From Aplectana chamaeleonis (lineage: Eukaryota > Nematoda > Chromadorea > Rhabditida > Cosmocercidae): a stretch of 64,000 nt of DNA. Shown here piece by piece: positions 55,386-64,000 of this stretch. Under the pieces are notes generated by a model. That model did not search any database. It was not told where the DNA came from and saw only the letters and a program-made list of their open reading frames with translations. The translations under genes and the position numbers were made by a program. Every line of letters begins with the position of its first letter. Position 1 is the first letter of the stretch. The stretch lies in NCBI GenBank assembly GCA_029168955.1, contig JAPDOI010001710.1:86700-150699 (forward strand). Direction: 5' to 3'.

Positions 55386-56880
55386 GAGAACCTTATTTTA
55401 TAGCCTTTATATTGAGTGAAAAGGCAATAGCGGGCATAAATTTATTGAAATCTGCTTTCCCGATAGCCTATCTTTCCTCCCCTTCGGGAAATCAGTTTAA
55501 TTTTTATATTCTGGGACACAGTGGAGTGTACTGCAGGGCTCTCGTGATATAAAACCTATACCGGCATGGTACTATAACATGCACCTCACGCGGTGATCAG
55601 AAAACGATGCATTCAATGAACCACAGGTGATGGCTTCTAAGGTATCCGTCATTAAGCGCTATTCATACTCAAAAACGCTAGCGCGTGGCGCGCATGACGC
55701 GCGGGCTAGGCGGTAATGGGTTTTAAGAGTTCCACCGCCGCGCGGCGCAATTTCGTGATTTGTATGCGAATCGATGAGCGGCGCGTTATCGATCGATGCC
55801 CACAGGAAACATCTCATCGCGCCGCGCTGCGATGGAACTCTTAAATAGGCCTTAGAGCAGGAATGACCTTACGCCACGCCTGCGCGGCACGCGAGTGACG
55901 CCCGCTCCGCCATGGCGGCAAAGGCCGTAACGGCTCTTTCCTCATTCCATATTGATTACTTCCAGTGCTCTCATCAGCTACCGTGATGGTCAACGCTTGT
56001 ACAGAGTTTCTCATCTGGAAAAGTTAAGACCCATTTTTTTCGTTCCATCATGGCATCGCCGCTGAGATATTCATTGTCTCCGCAAACGCGTCACTAGCTC
56101 GCCGTGCTGGCGTTGAGAAAGATGAATAGCGCCCTACTGCAAAGCGTCGACACAGCAGCTGGGGTCTATGGAGTTCATTTGGAGCACCAGATTCAGCTGA
56201 CAAAACAACTTTTCCCATTACTGTCGAGTCCAGTAAAGATGCTCCGTCGCAGGCGCTAGTCTTGTCTTCTGATGCCTTGTGCTCATCTATGGACCACTAA
56301 CGGAGCGACGTCCGATGACTTCAGAGTGACTGTGTTCACGCTTCACTGCATTGACGGATACCTGAAGAACCTCTTAAGCCCGGTTCTCACCGCAGTTGGC
56401 TGCTGCGGCAGTGCGAGGGACAACTGATCCCTTCTTCATCGTGCATACTTTAAAAGCACCTTCAAAAGTTTCAAACATGAGAAGCTTGAAGTACACCTTC
56501 AAACATCACTTTAAAACACTGCAGCAGGAAATTTCATTCGCAAGAAACCTTCCGAAGACAAAAATTACCCGGGAAGTTGCCAAAAAGTTCCATAAAAAAG
56601 AAGTTCAGCGAAAACCTATTTTCGCAGAGTAGTTTTACGAAAATATATATTGCCGTAGAATTAACAAGTCCTGAAAAGGTCTACATGAGGTTTAGATTGC
56701 TCCATAACCTCAATATTCCCAACACTACCTGTAACATATATGAAATAAAGGGATTTCATCGAACCCCATCACTTGGTGCTGCTAGGAAACTGCTAAATGT
56801 TGGGAGGGAACCATACCTACATCGCACCACGAAAATCGTGCGTGATGTGATTTGCTCTGTGATGTATGGTTTCCGTTTTC
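55386..56880. other. No supported gene, apart from a small foldback
   Basis: GC-rich words gcgcgtggcgcgcatgacgc and cacgcctgcgcggcacgcg flank the foldback at 55723. Frames at 56396-56632 (Lys-rich, TREVAKKFHKKEVQRKPIF) and 56577-57107 lack a family match. The latter runs into a MITE and a hairpin (accatacctacatcgcac), so it is not credited. Confidence 0.3.
55723..55844. mobile_element. Small foldback TTAAGAGTTCCA
   Basis: Ends TTAAGAGTTCCACCGCCGCG and the inverse CGCGCTGCGATGGAACTCTTAA, about 122 bp, with an inner ATCGAT palindrome. No coding capacity. Confidence 0.72.
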
Positions 56881-57004
56881 ATTTTAGTCTGACGCATGGA
56901 CCAGGAGGCTGGCCGTACCGGGTTGGCGGCCTCACTGAAGAATGGGGTTTCGATTCGCGCGGTGTGATCTACCGTCGCAGCCCCGTCCATTCATCAGACC
57001 AAAA
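56881..57004. mobile_element. ATTTAGTCT MITE, copy C (reverse orientation)
   Basis: Ends attttagtctgacgcatgg and ccattcatcagaccaaaat are inverse. The core (ggctggccgtaccgggttgg, ggtttcgattcgcgcgg) matches 63134-63257 in reverse. Confidence 0.7.
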
Positions 57005-57765
57005 TGATTGCGCGAACTCTACATCGCGCGCTCAAACAAAACCATACTTCGACGCTATTTTGCGTCCTCACCCAAACATGCACAGATGTGAAAGAGCAGG
57101 GTTTTAGAAGTTTTTACGTTTATTTTCGCGTTTTTGGCCCCGGAAACGGAATAAATTAGTGCAACACGATGTATGACAGTGGGTGGCAAGGATTTTCGAA
57201 GGTTTCATAAGACGCTGAAAATTACATCCGACCGTTCAAGTGAATATCTGAGCTTGGATTAGATCATTCACAAAGTTTGGGGGCCTGAGATTGGAACCCC
57301 ATAAAATGATGAAACGAAATGGGCGTGGCAGGGATCTGAACGCCTTTTGAGAATTTCTTTTTGTTAATATGTAGCTTTTCTCCGGGATTCAATGATTTCG
57401 TGAAGCTCCTCTTATTGACTCCTCTTCTTCGCTTGTTTACCGCCACGACAGCAACAAAAATCGAGATAGTTTTTGTTTTTTACGTGAAGTCTGTCTTAAA
57501 GACAGGAGTCTTTTCGGAGACAGGTGGAGGTGACCATGGGCAGCTGCGAGGCTCGTTTGAGGCAGAACATTAGAGAATTTTTTCATGTCGCCGCGTAGTT
57601 TTTTTTTTTAATTTTCAAATTAAATTGTTTGATTTCCTTTTCAATAGGCGAATATGGTTTGAAAGAAGAAAAAGTGGTCGCTGATTATCTGAAAATTGAA
57701 TTCTGGTGAGCCTTGAAGGACACCAGGCGCTGCTTGGGCTGCTTTCTGGGGGACAGGCTGTACAC
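57005..57765. other. No supported gene
   Basis: Contains one GAAATGGGCGTGGC motif near 57318 and a 70-codon frame at 57361-57573 with no motif. Otherwise unannotated. Confidence 0.3.
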
Positions 57766-57871
57766 CAGAGGTGTGCGGCTACGGAAAATCAAAATTCGGC
57801 AAACGGCAATGGCGAACCCCAAGCCGGCCAGCAAACTGCAGTCGGCATACGGCAATCACCGCACATCCCTG
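57766..57871. mobile_element. Short CAGAGGTGTGCGG element (CGGCAAA words)
   Basis: Left end CAGAGGTGTGCGG and right end CCGCACATCCCTG pair, with CGGCAAACGGCAA and CGGCATACGGCAA words in the same orientation near both ends. No 8-bp duplication is visible. A second right-type end, CCGCACAGCCCTG, lies at 58161-58174, so the original element may have been longer. Confidence 0.5.
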
Positions 57872-58518
57872 AAAGGCGGTTGCATATAATATGTAATTTT
57901 AGAGCTTGCCTTTCTGAATTTCCAGAAGTGAGACTTCGAAATCGTTGAATGCCTCGTAGTGACTTCATTTAGTGAGAGTATTAGTTTATTGACTGAAATC
58001 ATTGGTTACTGAATGAGAGCTGCTGGCAATGAGCAGCGGCGAAACTTGTGAATGATAAGACTCAAATAGTTTTTCGCCTCGTCCGTTTCCGGATTTCCGT
58101 TTCCGGCGTTTTTTGGCCACTTTTCTTCCCTTTTCGTTTCCGAAAATCTTGAAAAAGAGTTCCGCACAGCCCTGGTTATGAGCCTAGGGGCGTCATGCAC
58201 GAACGCGAGTGTTACGAAGGAAATGGGACAGGGGTTAGGGCTTCGGCGGCTTTCATGATTGCCTTGTGAGTGCTGAAGAAATCAATAATTGATGTCTAAG
58301 CGTACGGTGGTGGCTATCGTGTATTCCAACCAGGGGTGTGCATTTTCCGTTTACCGTATTGCCGGATTTTCGGATTTACCGGTGTTTTTTTTTCGGAGAA
58401 TTCTGAATTACCGATTTACCGAATTTTTTTCGAAACTTACCGAAATTTTTACCGAAAAGAAAAAATGGGTGTTTTTCGCCGAATCGGCCTACTTCTTACT
58501 CGAATTTCACGTGATTGC

Positions 58519-58802
58519 CACGGGGGGAGGGAAAAGAGGCACTCTGATGTGGGCGGGCCCTAGAGCGCATGGCGCGCGCACCTTCTTATCTTATCGTGGA
58601 TAAAAGAAACGAATAGGAGAAATAATAATCACTTGGGCGGCAGTAGAGACGAAACCGCTCGAGTTCAGCTAATAAGTCCATAAATATCCTATAAAACCGC
58701 ATCGCGATGTGAAAGGGACTCGTCCAAGAGAAGGTGCGCGCGCCATGCGCTCTCAGGCTCCTGCAATATCAGAGTGCCTCTTCGGCCGCACCCGATTGCC
58801 AC
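58519..58802. mobile_element. Foldback nested in hAT-like element 4
   Basis: gattgccacggggggaggg, gaggcactctgat and gagcgcatggcgcgcgcacc on the left pair with ggtgcgcgcgccatgcgctc, atcagagtgcctc and cccgattgccactg-type sequence on the right, not strictly collinear at the outer ends. Length about 280 bp. Confidence 0.6.
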
Positions 58803-59120
58803 TGTTATGGCATGCACTTGGCACGATATCCGTTTTCATCCTTATTTTTGTTACTCTTTTTTTTAAACTGTTTGGCTTACTTTTTGAATATCCAAACGAT
58901 CTCTTCACTTTTTGTATTAAGTGCTTCTTCTTGTCGAGATAAGTACCACTACATATTTCATTTATAATAGAAATGTGAACAGGTAAGCAACGCAGCAGAG
59001 TCCTGAAGCAGATATTCTAAGAACTGGAAAAATTCTTTTGAGCTCCCGAACACAACACTGAATCCACTACAGTTCTGGGATGACTCCATTGTGAAATTAT
59101 CGTACCCACACCTTTCATCA

Positions 59121-59385
59121 CTGGGGCGGCATGCACGTACGCGGCGGGTTAGGTTGGGGTTACGCAGGGTTTGGGACGTCGGCGTGTTTCATGATTGCTG
59201 TGCGAGTGCTGGAGATAATCAATTGTCGGCTGCCCCACCCTCCTAAGTGGGGTTTGCCAGGGAACGATTTTTCAGTGCTAGCCTAACCCCCTTTCAGCCC
59301 TCGCGCCGCTATCATCAAACGCGCCGACACTCCAAACCCTGCCTAACCCCAACCTAACCCGCCGCGTACGTGCATGCCGCCCCTG
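59121..59385. mobile_element. Foldback CTGGGGCGGCATGCACGTAC
   Basis: Ends CTGGGGCGGCATGCACGTAC and the inverse GTACGTGCATGCCGCCCCTG. Inner arms cgggttaggttggggtta and taaccccaacctaacccg, with an ATCA direct repeat at the flanks. Same family as 38004-38211. Confidence 0.82.
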
Positions 59386-59398
59386 ATCAATAAGGTGC

Positions 59399-59590
59399 TT
59401 GTGGGATGAAGGGGGGCGCTGTTGTATAGCACTTGGCCACGCCCATTTTTCCGTGTCGCAACGACTCCCTTATTTTTGGCAGGGGAGGGAAACCCCGGGT
59501 AGAAGCTCAAATTTAGTGCGGCACGGTGAAATGGGCGTGGCCAAGTGCATCGCGCCACAATGCCCTTCCCCCATCCCACATAGCACCACC
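59399..59590. mobile_element. Foldback carrying GGGCGTGGCC motifs
   Basis: Left arm gcttgtgggatgaagggggg and gcacttggccacgcccattt; right arm aaatgggcgtggccaagtgc and cttcccccatcccacatagc. Each arm therefore carries one GGGCGTGGC motif in opposite orientation. Confidence 0.75.
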
Positions 59591-60273
59591 AATAAAAACT
59601 TGTCCTGGCACAGTTGATGCGGAAAGAATGTTTCCCTCAGCCAGCCTAATTTTGAGTCGCTATAAAAAGGCCTTGACGACGGAAAATTTTAAAATGTTAC
59701 TCTTTCTCAAAATCAACGTCGGGTTCAGCCATTGAGCTCAGTATAATATGTAAAACTTGCTCATTATTTGCACTATCCTCATGCACTTTTGAAAATGATG
59801 CATAAATAATATCGTTTATTTGTGCTATCGTACGGGATATGCACCAAAGTCGAAGTCGGAATTTTTACCGAATTTTCCGTTTTTACCGTATTTACCGAGA
59901 AAAAAATTCGGTAAAAACTTACGGTAATGTAATTTACCTCAAAAAAATTTCCGCACACCCCTGATTCCAACCCCTGAAGAGGTGGGAGAAACGGGGAAGG
60001 AGCGTGGGAGGAGCGATGTTCTGACTGGACGCAACACAGGGCTAGCGACATCCCACTCACTGCGTCTCTCCAGTTTCTCTAACCTCTACAGGGGTTGGAA
60101 TACAGGATAGCCACCACCCCTCAGGCCACCACCCTCCTAGGTAGGATTGGAAATAATTTTTCAGTGCTATCCCAACTCCTCGTCAGCCCTCACACTGCTA
60201 TCATCAAACGCTCCGACGCCCCAAACCCTGCCCCAACCCCTTCCTAGCACTCACGTTCGTGCATGCCGCCCAG

Positions 60274-60873
60274 TGCGAAAAACGACCCCAAAAACAAACA
60301 GCATATGTAGCCTGCGGTTTCATACCGCCTCAACTGCGTGAAGGCTGTGCGCTCGCGTCTGTACCACCTCTACCTCTCGTAAATAACAGAACACATAATA
60401 GCAATATGCGTTCAATCGTTTTCATAGCACAATAAATCTATGTTCGAGACGAATCTCTACACAGTCACAAGGGACAGGAACCGAAGTGGTTGCTTTCGCA
60501 ACCTCGAGCTAGACCTGCGTCATGCGCCGTTGCGACGAGGCAGGGGCATCAGCATCCTTCTCCGCTGTCCTACCTTCTGACATCTGCGTCATAGAGAGTA
60601 CGTGATTGGCCCACCTGATGACTTCGGGCATTCCTTGAATCACTGTCTTCTGACGGATATTGTTCGAGCAGTAAACCACGACTCAGCTGCGGTGATGAGC
60701 AGGAGAGTTCGGACTCCTACACTGAAAACGACGATCCAGCTGCTGAAACCACTGGTTGACGATGACTGAAGATCGATATGAGGTAGCTACTGGTGTGGCT
60801 TTCCTGTCCCACTCTGGTTCAAAAATTTGCTACCGTACTCGCGGGCCGCCAGGATCCCGGCACCTTCGGAGTC
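60274..60873. other. No gene seen
   Basis: Unique-looking, moderately GC-rich sequence with frequent stops in all frames and no splice pair that I could use. Confidence 0.3.
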
Positions 60874-61713
60874 ACAAGAACGATAGTTAAGTGCGCCAGA
60901 ATCGGGCTACCGTAGTCTTAGCCGTGAAATAATTTGTTTGGCGATGGTTTTTCACGGACGAAACAACTCATTCGACGGCAGATAATGGATTTTTGTTCTT
61001 CACTGTCGTGTCAGCGCTCAATTCATAAAGGACCTAAAGAAGACGGTTTTTGTTATTGGAGAGCTCGGTGAATGGACCCAAAACGACTTTTTTATTTCTT
61101 GCGCTTCCTTTCAGTACTTTACATGAGCGTCGTAGTTTCTTCGCCTTTTCACGAAATTGAGTGAAAACTGAACATCAGTACCGGAAAATGGATGTTAACA
61201 GGAAAATCATGGAAAGAGTTTTCTTAATTATTCATTCATTGTCTATGTGGATTCACATAACAAGGCAGTCGTATTGGGAAGATAACTGCTTAAACTAGCC
61301 AAGATTCCTAGGCGATAGATTTGGAGCAATCTGCTGATTACTTTTCGGGATACCCGTAAACAAGCCTTTCTTACTAGAATAGTATGGTAGACAACGGATT
61401 TGTTTTGAAAAATATTACGGATTGTTTCTATAAGTAATTTGAAGAAAGTAACGGATGTTAGCGCGAATTGGAGTTTGAATCACGGAAATTGTTGAGTACG
61501 CCTATAAAATTATCATTCCAACTCCTACCATTACCAGAAATCCCAGAAAACTCGCAGATGAGATAGAAATATTGAGAAAAGTCATGGCTTCTCAATATAT
61601 GATTATTGCCGTCGAATGAGTTGTTTCGTTCGTGAAAAACCAGCGTCAAACAATTTATTTTACGGCTAAGATTACGGTAGCCCGATTCTGGCGCACTTAG
61701 CTATCGTTCTTGT
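60874..61713. mobile_element. Inverted-repeat element, 130-bp arms
   Basis: Left arm acaagaacgatagttaagtg, ccagaatcgggctaccgta, tttttcacggacgaaac and ctcattcgacggca. The right arm is the inverse with few changes, ending ctatcgttcttgt. The interior of about 580 bp is AT-rich and non-coding. It abuts TTAA MITE copy 8, which starts 23 bp later. Confidence 0.8.
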
Positions 61714-61735
61714 TTCGGAGTCTGCCGCTCTTCAA

Positions 61736-62225
61736 AGGCAAGGTTTACACTATAAATCGTTCTTCTGTTTTCCCGCCTGTCTTGAAAACAGTCCCATGCT
61801 TATTCCAATGATGTCTCTGGGTTAGTACAAGACCTACTGGGAACGGAGGTATTGTTCCTTAAAAAATTGAGCTAGGGAAACATGGTGGACGAGTTGTTTG
61901 AAGCTTGTAACTTCCGCCTTTTGCAGCCGATGTGTGCGAGCTGACCTGAGTAAAGAGAGAAGTTGAGAATGAAGGGAAGAACGAGCCTATGGATTAGAAA
62001 CCATCGCTCATTTAACGATTTCGTGTTTTCATTTGTTTATGTCGGAAGGCGGGCATTGCGCGTTGGGGGTTTGTGCTGCGCTCGAAGAGGCAAATTCAGG
62101 CTCTTTTGGGGCTCTTCCTGGCTCGTTTCTATGCGTTCTCTCGACGTCAACGTTACACTGTGCCCCTCCACTACCCATTTCCAGTAGAAACTGAAACACA
62201 ATATTTTTAATGGTATACATTGCCT
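61736..62225. mobile_element. TTAA-flanked MITE, copy 8
   Basis: TCAA|AGGCAAGGTTTACACTAT on the left (mutated) and ATACATTGCCT|TTAA on the right. Internal sequence matches copies 3 and 4 (acagtcccatgcttattcca, cgacgtcaacgttacactgtg). Confidence 0.78.
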
Positions 62226-62231
62226 TTAAAG

Positions 62232-62890
62232 ATGATAAAACAGTCTGACGAATGTTACGACAACGCGCAACAACATTCCGTCACTTACCCTTCTCTTCAG
62301 TACCACAACGGGCTTATAAATTCCAAAAAATACGGAGGTAGCACTCCCGCAAAATTGTGCGCAACTGCTTATCTGACTCCGGAACAGAAACAATACAGTT
62401 TTTATCGATATAAAAACGCGCCAACTACGTGCATCTTAAAATGTTTAGTCAGGACTTTTTGACGAATTAGTTGGAAGGTTAAAGCCGTCAGTACGAGTTA
62501 AACATTTCTTAACTCGCAAATATGCCGCTGTGCAACTTCGCTATCTGTTGGAACTCTCAATAGCCTCTGATCGCAAGACACGATGCTGGCCCGTGTAGCC
62601 GAAGCAAAGAACTCTCATTCAGTCATCATTGGCTGCTATGATTAGAATTTTGCAAATCTTTAGACAGGTTCTTCGTTTGCCGATCGCATGTTTAATTATT
62701 TGTTTCTTGCAAATGTCGTATTATAAATAATGCTTTGTTTATTAAGCCAAGTCCCAGTGACTGGAGAACATGATTCTTTTTTAAAAATGAATGATCACTT
62801 TTGGGACCTCCCATTTTTATCCTCTTTAGGAGAAGAGAAGCAAAGGCGGAAGCAATCTTGGAGAAGTCACGAGTGGTGTTCGTAAAGTGA
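62232..62890 (+). CDS. Candidate two-exon gene, about 85 residues, unknown
   Basis: Exon 1 runs from ATG 62232 to 62428 (ACT AC|GTGCAT), and exon 2 from 62830 (after tatcctctttag) to TGA 62888-62890; the phase agrees. The start reads MIKQSDECYDNAQQH, then NGLINSKKYGGSTPAKLCAT, and exon 2 adds REAKAEAILEKSRVVFVK. Unspliced, exon 1 would continue to 62462. Exon 2 is also open in another frame to TAA 62959-62961, ending TVRPKCC, so the exon 2 frame is uncertain. The start codon lies seven bases after the right end of TTAA MITE copy 8, so the real 5' end may lie further upstream. No family recognised. Confidence 0.3.
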
Positions 62891-63133
62891 AAGGCGGCGT
62901 CGAACAGGATCTCGGTGAAAATGATGACAAAACTCGAACTGTTCGCCCAAAATGTTGTTAAAACTAGCAATGGTTAGATACTAATGCAGAGGAAAAGAAT
63001 ACCAGATGGAGGGAGAATGATGGGATGTATATGAAGAACAATAGTTTAGACATTGTTCTCGACCTAATCTAGAAAAGCGAGTAAGATCGCACACATTTTA
63101 TTTCAGTTATAATGTGGTAGAGTTCATGTAATG

Positions 63134-63257
63134 AAATTAGTCTCATGAATGGACGGAGATGCGACGGTAGGCCGCTGCGCGCGAATAGAATCCCCGTTGG
63201 CCAGTGATGCCGCCAGCACCGCACGGCCAGCCGCCTGGTTCATGCGTCAGACTAAAT
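63134..63257. mobile_element. ATTTAGTCT MITE, copy D
   Basis: Ends aaattagtctcatgaatgg and catgcgtcagactaaat are inverse. The core gacggtaggccgctgcgcgc and ggccagccgcctggttc matches 56881-57004 in reverse and 46953-47075. Confidence 0.72.
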
Positions 63258-64000
63258 CGAATACGAAGACCGTACTGACAGTTAGGTCCGTGGCTTGCTT
63301 CCTCAAGAAAAAACATTTGAATCTCATTTGCGGCCGGCGCGGGAGGTTTAAATCTCACCGGCGGCTGGCGGTATGGTAAGCTGATAAGCTGCACTTCTCT
63401 CTCGGCCTGAATCGACTAGCGCGCCGGCCGACGCGGTCGCCGCGCCAGTCGCGGGTGATATTTTAATATTTTTTGTTGAGAAAGCAAGTTACGGCCCTAA
63501 CTACAGTACCGTGCAAAAGTCTATTCGCGTGGCATTTACGCAAATAATGTTTTTATAGATATCTTGGCTTGCCCTTAGCGAAACTTTATGAAACTTTAGT
63601 ATGTTGTGGGGCATCACAACCCTTGTTTTACGCATAAACAAAACTGGTTTTTGAGCGTGCAGTTTTTGAAATATGAAATTTATTCATCATTTTGTGGCAT
63701 TATCTTAAATTAGGACTATTCCTTTGAAACGTGGCTATTACAATTCCGAACCCGTTGCAGTTATTCGTCATCCGTCGGTTTTTAGAACCGTTGTATAACC
63801 TTGTGAAAAATTAATCTTCATCGAAAGTTTTTTCAGAAATAAATTCGAAAGAAAATCATGCGATATCGCATCTAATAAGTATCTCTCTTTGACGTTATCG
63901 AAAAAGACAGAAAATTATGTTCTAGTTGTACTTTGTCAAAGTACAAACAGCACATATTTTGGAATGGTTCTGGGGTGATTAATTTTATAGGGTCAATTTC
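63258..64000. other. No gene seen
   Basis: A GC-rich patch at 63335-63450 (gcggccggcgcggg, gcgcgccggccgacgcgg) looks like palindromic element debris. The remainder is AT-rich with no usable exon. Confidence 0.3.

Larger units (their letters stand above)
58331..59963. mobile_element. hAT-like non-autonomous element 4 (TTTACCG words)
   Basis: Ends CAGGGGTGTGCATTTTCCG and CCGCACACCCCTG, with an exact 8-bp duplication attccaac (58323-58330 and 59964-59971). TTTACCG words occur in the same orientation at both ends. The interior holds three further palindromes (58519-58802, 59121-59385 and 59399-59590) and no transposase. Confidence 0.9.
58184..60273. mobile_element. Outer palindromic element of a nested cluster
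   Basis: Outer ends ctaggggcgtcatgcacgaa and ttcgtgcatgccgcccag are inverse. Inside them the phrase ggtggtggctatcgtgtattccaac and its inverse gttggaatacaggatagccaccacc flank the hAT-like insertion, showing that the host was itself a palindrome. Ends resemble the CTGGGGCGGCATGCA family (38004 and 59121). Confidence 0.68.

Noticed and set aside
56577..57107. 176-codon plus-strand frame with a FSLTHGPGGWPY stretch, echoed at 63143-63394
   Set aside because: The similar peptides come from the ATTTAGTCT MITE present at both places, and the upstream part contains a hairpin; not evidence of a protein family.
59145..59170. Telomere-like GGGTTAGGTTGGGGTTA
   Set aside because: A single short run forming one arm of the foldback 59121-59385, not a tandem telomeric array.
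1..64000. CRISPR array, bacterial operon or phage content
   Set aside because: Repeats are simple-sequence, MITE or foldback types without CRISPR spacing; gene structure is intron-containing and no bacterial-type gene cluster is present.

Overview
The window looks like a repeat-rich stretch of an invertebrate nuclear genome, most likely a nematode. Candidate introns are short (about 45-105 bp, plus a few longer ones) and often end in TTTTCAG. The mobile elements are a mariner, hAT-type elements with 8-bp target duplications, TTAA- and TA-flanked MITEs, and a decayed LINE. These kinds are common in nematodes, but the species cannot be fixed from sequence alone. There are no operons, ribosome binding sites, rRNAs, CRISPR arrays or convincing tRNAs. 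Genes occupy little of the window, and most long reading frames are repeats or simple-sequence artefacts.

Layout. 0-5 kb: a TA-flanked MITE, two adjacent hAT-like elements (1040-2071 and 2080-3478) and an AT-rich TTCGAAT repeat. 5-10 kb: a candidate four-exon gene (5281-5890), a 930-bp (CTTT)n tract, and a candidate minus-strand gene (7798-8254). 10-17 kb: palindromic elements, CAAGTTGC-type repeats and a weak candidate gene near 14.1-14.7 kb. 17-19 kb: a hAT-like element with nested inserts. 19-35 kb: mostly MITEs, (AACAT)n and (AAAT)n arrays, a long-TIR element carrying a broken cargo gene (28.05-29.09 kb), and an array of GGGCGTGGC motifs (33-34.7 kb). 35-46 kb is the most gene-like stretch. 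It holds a C-rich coding-like tract, a candidate four-exon gene (39186-40018), and the best-supported gene of the window (three exons, 41554-44475, 160 residues, family not recognised). 46-50 kb: a LINE reverse-transcriptase remnant and a zinc-knuckle-like minus-strand gene, with an inverted partial copy about 1 kb away. 50-55 kb: a large foldback, then a mariner split by a hAT-like element that itself holds an 880-bp foldback. 55-64 kb: a nest of palindromic elements (58184-60273), an 840-bp inverted-repeat element, a TTAA MITE and a small candidate gene (62232-62890).

No pathway links the candidate genes, and none could be named. The clearest biology here is transposon layering: exact target-site duplications allow several insertions to be ordered in time. 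The hAT-like elements share one terminal motif, but each carries its own subterminal word repeat. All gene models come from reading frames and splice signals by eye and need transcript or homology support.
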